DNA of 64,000 nucleotides from Icerya purchasi (lineage: Eukaryota; Arthropoda; Insecta; Hemiptera; Monophlebidae): positions 182,930,106-182,994,105 of the forward strand of contig CM077115.1 in the NCBI GenBank assembly GCA_039619475.1, in the 5' to 3' direction. Under the pieces are notes generated by a model. The model ran no database searches, was not told the DNA's origin, and worked only from the letters and a program-made list of their open reading frames with translations. Positions 58,836 through 64,000 of this stretch are shown here, piece after piece. The translations under genes and the position numbers were made by a program. Positions within the stretch are counted from its first letter, which is position 1. The number at the start of each line of letters is the position of its first letter.

Positions 58836-59600
58836 TAAAGTAAAAGGCGAACAGACATTTTTGCGGTGTTTCTGCACGCTTATTTCGCAGTTCATTATGT
58901 TAATCGAAAACGGATTAAACGGAATAATTCTTCGTCGAGCGCAATTGGCCCGCTTTTAATTAGATTAGGCAGATTCGGCATCACGTAGCCCCGGCTAAGT
59001 ACGTGTAAGTGACAGATATGTATAATTATGAAAATGCGCGGGTACAAAGGCAATTGCGAGCTAGGGCAAGGCGGCGATTCGGGTCGCCGGCCAACAACCA
59101 AGTTAATACGAATTTCCAGTCACATACTTTTCGAGCAGCTAGTTAGATAAAACAAGTTGCCGTATCAATAGCGGCTCGTCTTCACAAAGGCTTTACCGTT
59201 GGTGACAACTCGAGAGACAGCTCTCTAATTCGCCGTGCTCGATGATAATAACAGCGAAACAGGCACTAGCTACTTCAGACATTTGTCTCCCTCTCCGGCC
59301 ACCTCACCAGCCATCTGCCGCCACTTCGTTTCGCATTTTAATAGAACAGCTGCCTTTTCCGTCTAATCCTTTAATCCACTAATCGACCTATAGAGTACCG
59401 TACCGAGCCGAATGCGTTCTCTGCTCCAGATAGAGAGCCGTGTTTTCAGATTTTCTACTACCAGTGTCGTTCTCCATAATCGCAGCGAAAAAATCATTTC
59501 TTACATTCAGCGGCCCCATTCTGTGTCGACACCGGTTCACGCAAATTGACGGTACCTACCTTTCAGTTTAATCTCGGTCATTTGCATAGGGCATTGCGGC
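58836..59600. promoter_or_regulatory. GC-richer low-repeat block, candidate regulatory DNA
   Basis: About 760 bp with clearly fewer A/T runs than its surroundings, no microsatellite, no transposon similarity and no credible frame. It contains TTTTAATTAG and several AATCGA/TAATCC-type words (for example near 58960, 59370 and 59390) that resemble homeodomain sites. This pattern is what conserved non-coding elements look like in insect genomes, but conservation cannot be judged from one sequence. Confidence 0.3.
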
Positions 59601-60499
59601 CTTTGGCGCAATCGTAAAAATCGAAAGTATTCATTTCGAAACGTTAATGATTTTAATTTTTTTCGCAATTTCGAAATAATGAGCGTTAAATTTTTCAAAA
59701 ATTAAGTACACAATTTTGCGTTATCATCGCTTTAAGTAACGCCTTTGAATTTCGCCTGTTACAAATGAAAGCCGAGGTTGCGACGAAATTTAAAATCAAA
59801 AATTCTTAACACGACGAACAAAGTACGGGAAGGTAGATTGCCTAAAATTCGACGAATATGGTCCAATAAGAGAGATAGCCGAGTATAATTTAGCCATATA
59901 TGTACATCGATTTAACTTCCGGAAAATTTTTTTTCTGATCTTAAATGCTAATTAACTGCTAAACGCTTTAAATACAAAAAAAAACAAAACAGAATGCGAT
60001 GAAAATAAATTATAGCATATTAATTTGCCGACTAGTTTCGTGATATTTATAATAAAATGAAAAAAATCCAAAACAAACAAAAAAAAAAACAAAAAAAAAA
60101 CAAAAAAAAAACAAAAAAACAAAGAAAAAACAAAAAAAAAACAAAAAAACACGGTATAATATAAAATCGATTTAACGTATGAGATCATTACAATTAAAAT
60201 AACAGTTTGAGTGATTTACGTCAATCCGTTATACATTGCAGTTGCGAATTCGTTATTTGTGTTTATTCATATAAAATTCTTTATCGATTTTAGTATTTTC
60301 TATAATTCCTAATTAAATTTCAAATAACATCAAAAATTACCAAACCTTAATAAATACAATACCAATAGCGATTTACACATATAAACTCTCGTAGATGGAG
60401 ACCGTTTGACGCTTATGGTTTTTCCGTATCTCCCTGACATTACGAAATATACTTAAGAGAAAAAGCCCCAGAAAAAAGAAAAAAATCGACGGTTAAGAA
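59601..60499. other. AT-rich spacer with A-rich tract
   Basis: A run of (CA7-10)n-like repeats lies at 60066-60150. No gene recognised; the phenylalanine-rich minus frame at 59952-60188 is its translation. Confidence 0.55.
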
Positions 60500-60970
60500 A
60501 TCGTACTTCTAGTTAGATTACAATTTTCGTTTTCTTTAGTATGTTAGTTATATATTTTATGGTCTTAATGGTATTTTTATTCTTGAACCGGTTGTAGCGC
60601 GCTCCGATGTTGTGTTTAGCTCTTCTTATATCCTTGAATTCAAAACAGTATAGAAAAGTACGATCTATCTGTTTCGATATTGCATTTATGCCCATTTTTT
60701 TTTAGATATTCAGCGAAATTACCATATCCCGATAGAAATTGGGGGTTAGAAAGAAATCTGATTGGTTTGTTCTTCAATCTATCTTCGATTCTGGTTAATA
60801 ATCCATACGTTCGTCTTCCTGTTAATTCTTGCTCATAAGCGTTTTACTACTTCTCCAGGTATTTCGACTTCTTTCATTTTTTGTATTACCATTATATCCC
60901 TATCACTGTGGCTGTTTTTGATTATTTTTATCTACTCCACAGTCGTAATTCCTGATATGACAAACGAAGA
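60500..60970 (-). mobile_element. LINE K, R1-like C-terminal remnant
   Basis: On the minus strand, RRTYGLLTRIEDRLKNKPIR (about 60810-60755), FLSNPQFLSGYGNFAEYLKK (about 60750-60690) and then DRTFLYCFEFKDIRRAKHNI (about 60665-60605) and NTIKTIKYITNILK (about 60570-60530) follow the order of R1-group LINE C-termini (LTGHG-FG-YL, then a C-x-H-F-C-P-like region, then a final helix). The zinc-binding residues are mostly lost. Upstream parts are too decayed to read. Confidence 0.45.
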
Positions 60971-61569
60971 TGTATAGGAAATCGATGCAGATGTTATATT
61001 TAAGATGATTTTCCTCCGTTCCATTTTAAATTTATTTTCCTTTTCTTCTTACCGAAATGTTAGGAAAAACAAACAAAGAAACCTCATATTCCGTTATAGA
61101 TCTGAACAGCGCTGGATAAAGAATATTCCTATCTACAAAATTTTAAACCGAAGCTTCCGTTGTAATTATTTTTAGTTAAAACCTTATTAACATCATTCGC
61201 TACAAAAAAATTTTATATGATGAATTTGAATGAAAATATATGATGTTAAATTTGATTTACCTTAAATAATTTACTAAAGGGATTTTGTGTGGCGGATATA
61301 TGTATATTTGAAATAATTTTGTTTCTGCCAATTTCAAAAAGAAGGAAATTATATGTTTGTCATGTGTCGGTTTTTCTTTGTGGTTTTTTTATATTTATTC
61401 GCGCATTACAAGCGTACTAACTAACTTTAGAGTTCATTGAAAAATGTATTAAAGTCAATGGTGGGGTATTAAGTAAGCAACATAAAATTCGGTGAACACG
61501 AACAAGTGTAGAGTCATTAAAAAAAAAAAAAAAATTTGCCCCCTCTTTAAAGAATTAGTAATAATATAG

Positions 61570-62030
61570 CGATTAACTGAAAATATCATCCAATTTGGAA
61601 ATGGGAAAATTGGAAAAAATTTCAAAAAATTAAAATATTATCAATATTAACTACCACAGAGTGTGAAATAAAGAAAACGAATCTGAAACACTCATAGCGC
61701 CATTTACAAGCTCAATACTGATAACCGAGAATATTATTACGTTTTTACTTTACTGCAAATAACTTTGGACCACGTGGGGAGTAAGACCAGGAGTTGTACC
61801 ACTACCGGTGTCGTCAGATATCGGCAAGGAAAACGTAATAAGCGTTTAAAAAAGAACCCCTCCTTAAGAGAAGTATTTTCTTTGCTCAATATAACCGGAT
61901 GAAAATTAGTCAAAACATTTTCACTAGAATACAGAGAGAAAATACGAATCAAAGAGGCGATAAACGGCATTGACTTAATATCGATGTTAGTTTTTCATGA
62001 AAATGTAGATTCTCGAATTAAGATAATGAA
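61570..62030. repeat. Dispersed repeat R, copy 4 (longest)
   Basis: The first part, 61595-61740, matches copy 2 (AATTAAAATATTATCA, TAACTACCACAG, CGCCATTTACAAGCTCA, ATACTGATAACC), and the second part, 61866-62020, matches copy 3 (AAGAGAAGTATTTTCTTT, ATTTTCACTAGAAT, AACGGCATTGACTTAA, CATGAAAATGTAGATTC). The two parts lie in the same order and at similar spacing as copies 2 and 3, so copies 2 and 3 may be one element. Confidence 0.6.
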
Positions 62031-62164
62031 TCGGAAAGCCGCTAAGCCGCATCGCTGACGTAGTTTACTACCTCTCTGAACCAATATCCGAAGCTTTATG
62101 TAGTACCGGAAGTAGCGTAATTCAGGTCGCACCGAAAAATACTTATGATAAAAATGGAAAAATG

Positions 62165-62590
62165 AAATATTTCCTACTTCAAAAATTTAATAAAAATTCA
62201 CTATAAAAAATTCGATAAAAGGTATTTTACAGTAAAATATAATACCTAAAGCGGATATTATGATTATTATCAAGCATCATTCATACCTTAATTAAAATCA
62301 CCGCTAAATTCAAACTGAAGCAATAATTAAAAACCTCGGTCAATATTCTTGTTTCCAATGCTACTCATTTAATATGGGTTTTTAATTGTTGCAATTTGAA
62401 TTTGAGGTGCCGACTCTAAAAAATTTAGTACAATTTAGGAATTGTCGTAATATCTCCTCTTAAGCTATATATTTTACTTTGAAATAGATTACTTTTTGTT
62501 ATCGAACAATTCTTTTTTTCTTTTTAGTGCATTTTTATGAAATTTTCACAGTAAATCTCGAAGTTGATATATTTTTCCCTATAGTTTTTC
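62165..62590. mobile_element. Foldback element, GCACTAAAAAGTA family, copy 4 (decayed)
   Basis: The left part has AAAAATTTAATAAAAATTCACT, given here only as its core TTCACTATAAAAAATTC, and the right part has TTTTTAGTGCATTTTTAT followed by CTCGAAGTTGATAT, with centre words CAATAATTAAAAAC and GTTTTTAATTGTTGC near 62310-62400. The layout matches copies 2 and 3, but the arms have diverged strongly. Confidence 0.55.
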
Positions 62591-64000
62591 GGCGACACTC
62601 GAATTGCGCACCGTTGTTTACCTGGGCCGACGGTTAAAAAAGGTCTAGTAATCTAAACACACGAATTGCGCATGATATTCGTTGGACACAGAGGTTCCAA
62701 AACTGATGGCCGTTTTATAACATTTGAATGTTCAATGGCTTTCAAAATTTTTACGCATCGTATTTAAAAAATGATATTTAAAATCTGTTAACGAAAAATA
62801 CTACACCGATTTATGCATTAAAAATATTTCCTCTACAATGACGACGGTTTATTAAAAAATATTTCAGAATACGCCAAGTTAATTTTTGAAATACATATAA
62901 TTGTTTAAACTTCCAGTTTCATTTTGCGTTTACGAAACAAATATTATAATTTTGATAACTGTGCTATATATATATATATGGTCTTCTTTATTTTTTAATC
63001 ATTAAAAATTGATTCGGGCTTTCGCAATATTTGCTAGTTAGCTCAACTTTCAGTAATTTAACATACTCCTAATTGTCTGTTTACATTTATGATCTTTTAT
63101 CTTTCTAGTTTGAAAGAATTATATTTGTGATCAAACGTGTATTTTACCTCTTGATACAGCGCGACAGCTAAAATTTTTCTTTATTTACAAGTTATACTAT
63201 TTTTAATCAAATATTTCGCTTTCATATATACTATTAATGTTAATTCCGTGTTACCCCATTAGAATGTTAAACAATTATCAATGTTGACAGTTCTATTACA
63301 GGGATGAATATTTCTCGGATTTCTACAAAGGCGCTGTAAAATAACAATATTCTGGGACATCTTTTGATTTTCTATGATCAGAAATGGAGCAGTAATTTAA
63401 ACAGTTGAATTACTGTTATGTACCATTGCAAGCTGAATTTATGAGGAAAAATTATGACGGTTACACATTTAAATGTAAAGTTATATGCAAAAATAGTATT
63501 AAAATGCTCTTTCAAAAAATACATAACGTTCGAACAGCTCTTCTAACTCTTAAGCGCTAAAAATCGCGCAAAAAATTAAGAATATGTAATATGATGTTTT
63601 AAAAATTACCTAAAAATCGCTTCAAAATGTATAACTCGCAAACCGATATTATTATTTCTGAAATTTAAAATATACAACAAACAACAAACTTTGCATCGTA
63701 TGAAATAAACATTTCCAATGACCATTTATTTAAACCCCATTTGGGTCTAAAAACGGCAAACAAATTTAGTTTTCGTAAATACATAAATAGGGATACTTCG
63801 GAAAAAAATATAGTAAAATTTTAGCTTCAAATTTAAATTACCGGAGGGTGCTGGAAACCTAAAAGTAAAAAAATATTTTTTTCCCAGGCGTGTTGTGTAT
63901 TGATGGAAAACACTGTATGGAAGTTGAAACCATATTTCAGTTTCTCAAAATAGAACTTTCAGAATTTGCGACGAATTTAAAGAAACTTTAAAAAAAAATG
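62591..64000. other. AT-rich spacer
   Basis: No gene, RNA or element end recognised in the last 1.4 kb. Confidence 0.5.

Overview
The window looks like AT-rich, non-coding chromosomal DNA of an arthropod, most likely an insect. The reasons are the absence of compact gene order or any convincing host exon, abundant poly-A, TA and TTA microsatellites, and a dense load of decayed animal-type transposable elements: LINEs of several clades, hAT elements, a tRNA-derived SINE, foldback elements and Penelope-like hairpins. No rRNA, intact tRNA, CRISPR array or bacterial-style operon was seen. The species cannot be named from this sequence.

Layout. 1-3.1 kb: AT-rich spacer with microsatellites. 3.1-5.5 kb: a large inverted repeat (arms about 540 bp, core about 990 bp); its left arm carries a 280-bp hAT MITE that is absent from the right arm. 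6.6-6.95 kb: a hairpin element, sister to one at 10.8-11.1 kb. 9.3-16.4 kb: a nest of non-LTR retrotransposons on the minus strand. Host LINE A is split by RTE-like LINE B (10054-13655), which is itself split by the hairpin element (10821-11100); LINE A is split again by an RNase H-bearing LINE C (14428-15258). 16.4-19.6 kb: a truncated RTE-like LINE D (minus) and a decayed Jockey-like LINE E (plus). 20.5-20.7 kb: a foldback element. 27.4-30.6 kb: a hAT MITE abutting a decayed hAT element with a ZBED5/SCAND3-like transposase. 32.5-33.4 kb: copies of a dispersed repeat. 36.6-37.5 kb: the 3' end of an I-like LINE. 39.3 kb: another foldback. 41.6-43.75 kb: foldback elements and a composite palindrome. 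43.75-48.0 kb: one nearly full-length decayed LINE and one 3' fragment. 50.6-52.5 kb: LINE remnants, including an RTE-like copy that has lost its reverse transcriptase domain. 55.5-57.1 kb: a Tigger-like deletion derivative and a well-preserved SINE. 57-64 kb: mostly unannotated, with a GC-richer block, a LINE 3' remnant, another copy of the dispersed repeat and a decayed foldback.

The elements do not cooperate; the window is a record of successive insertions. The most informative features are: two hairpin retroelements with 12-bp target duplications, an extension of about 34 bp and a hammerhead-ribozyme-like core in each arm (consistent with short Penelope-like retroelements); a natural filled/empty-site pair for the hAT MITE inside the large palindrome; three-level nesting in which reading frames reconnect when the inserts are removed; and a strong strand bias, with ten of eleven LINE remnants on the minus strand, as expected if the window lies in a long intron of a plus-strand gene. 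All homology calls were made by reading translations by eye; no database search was run.
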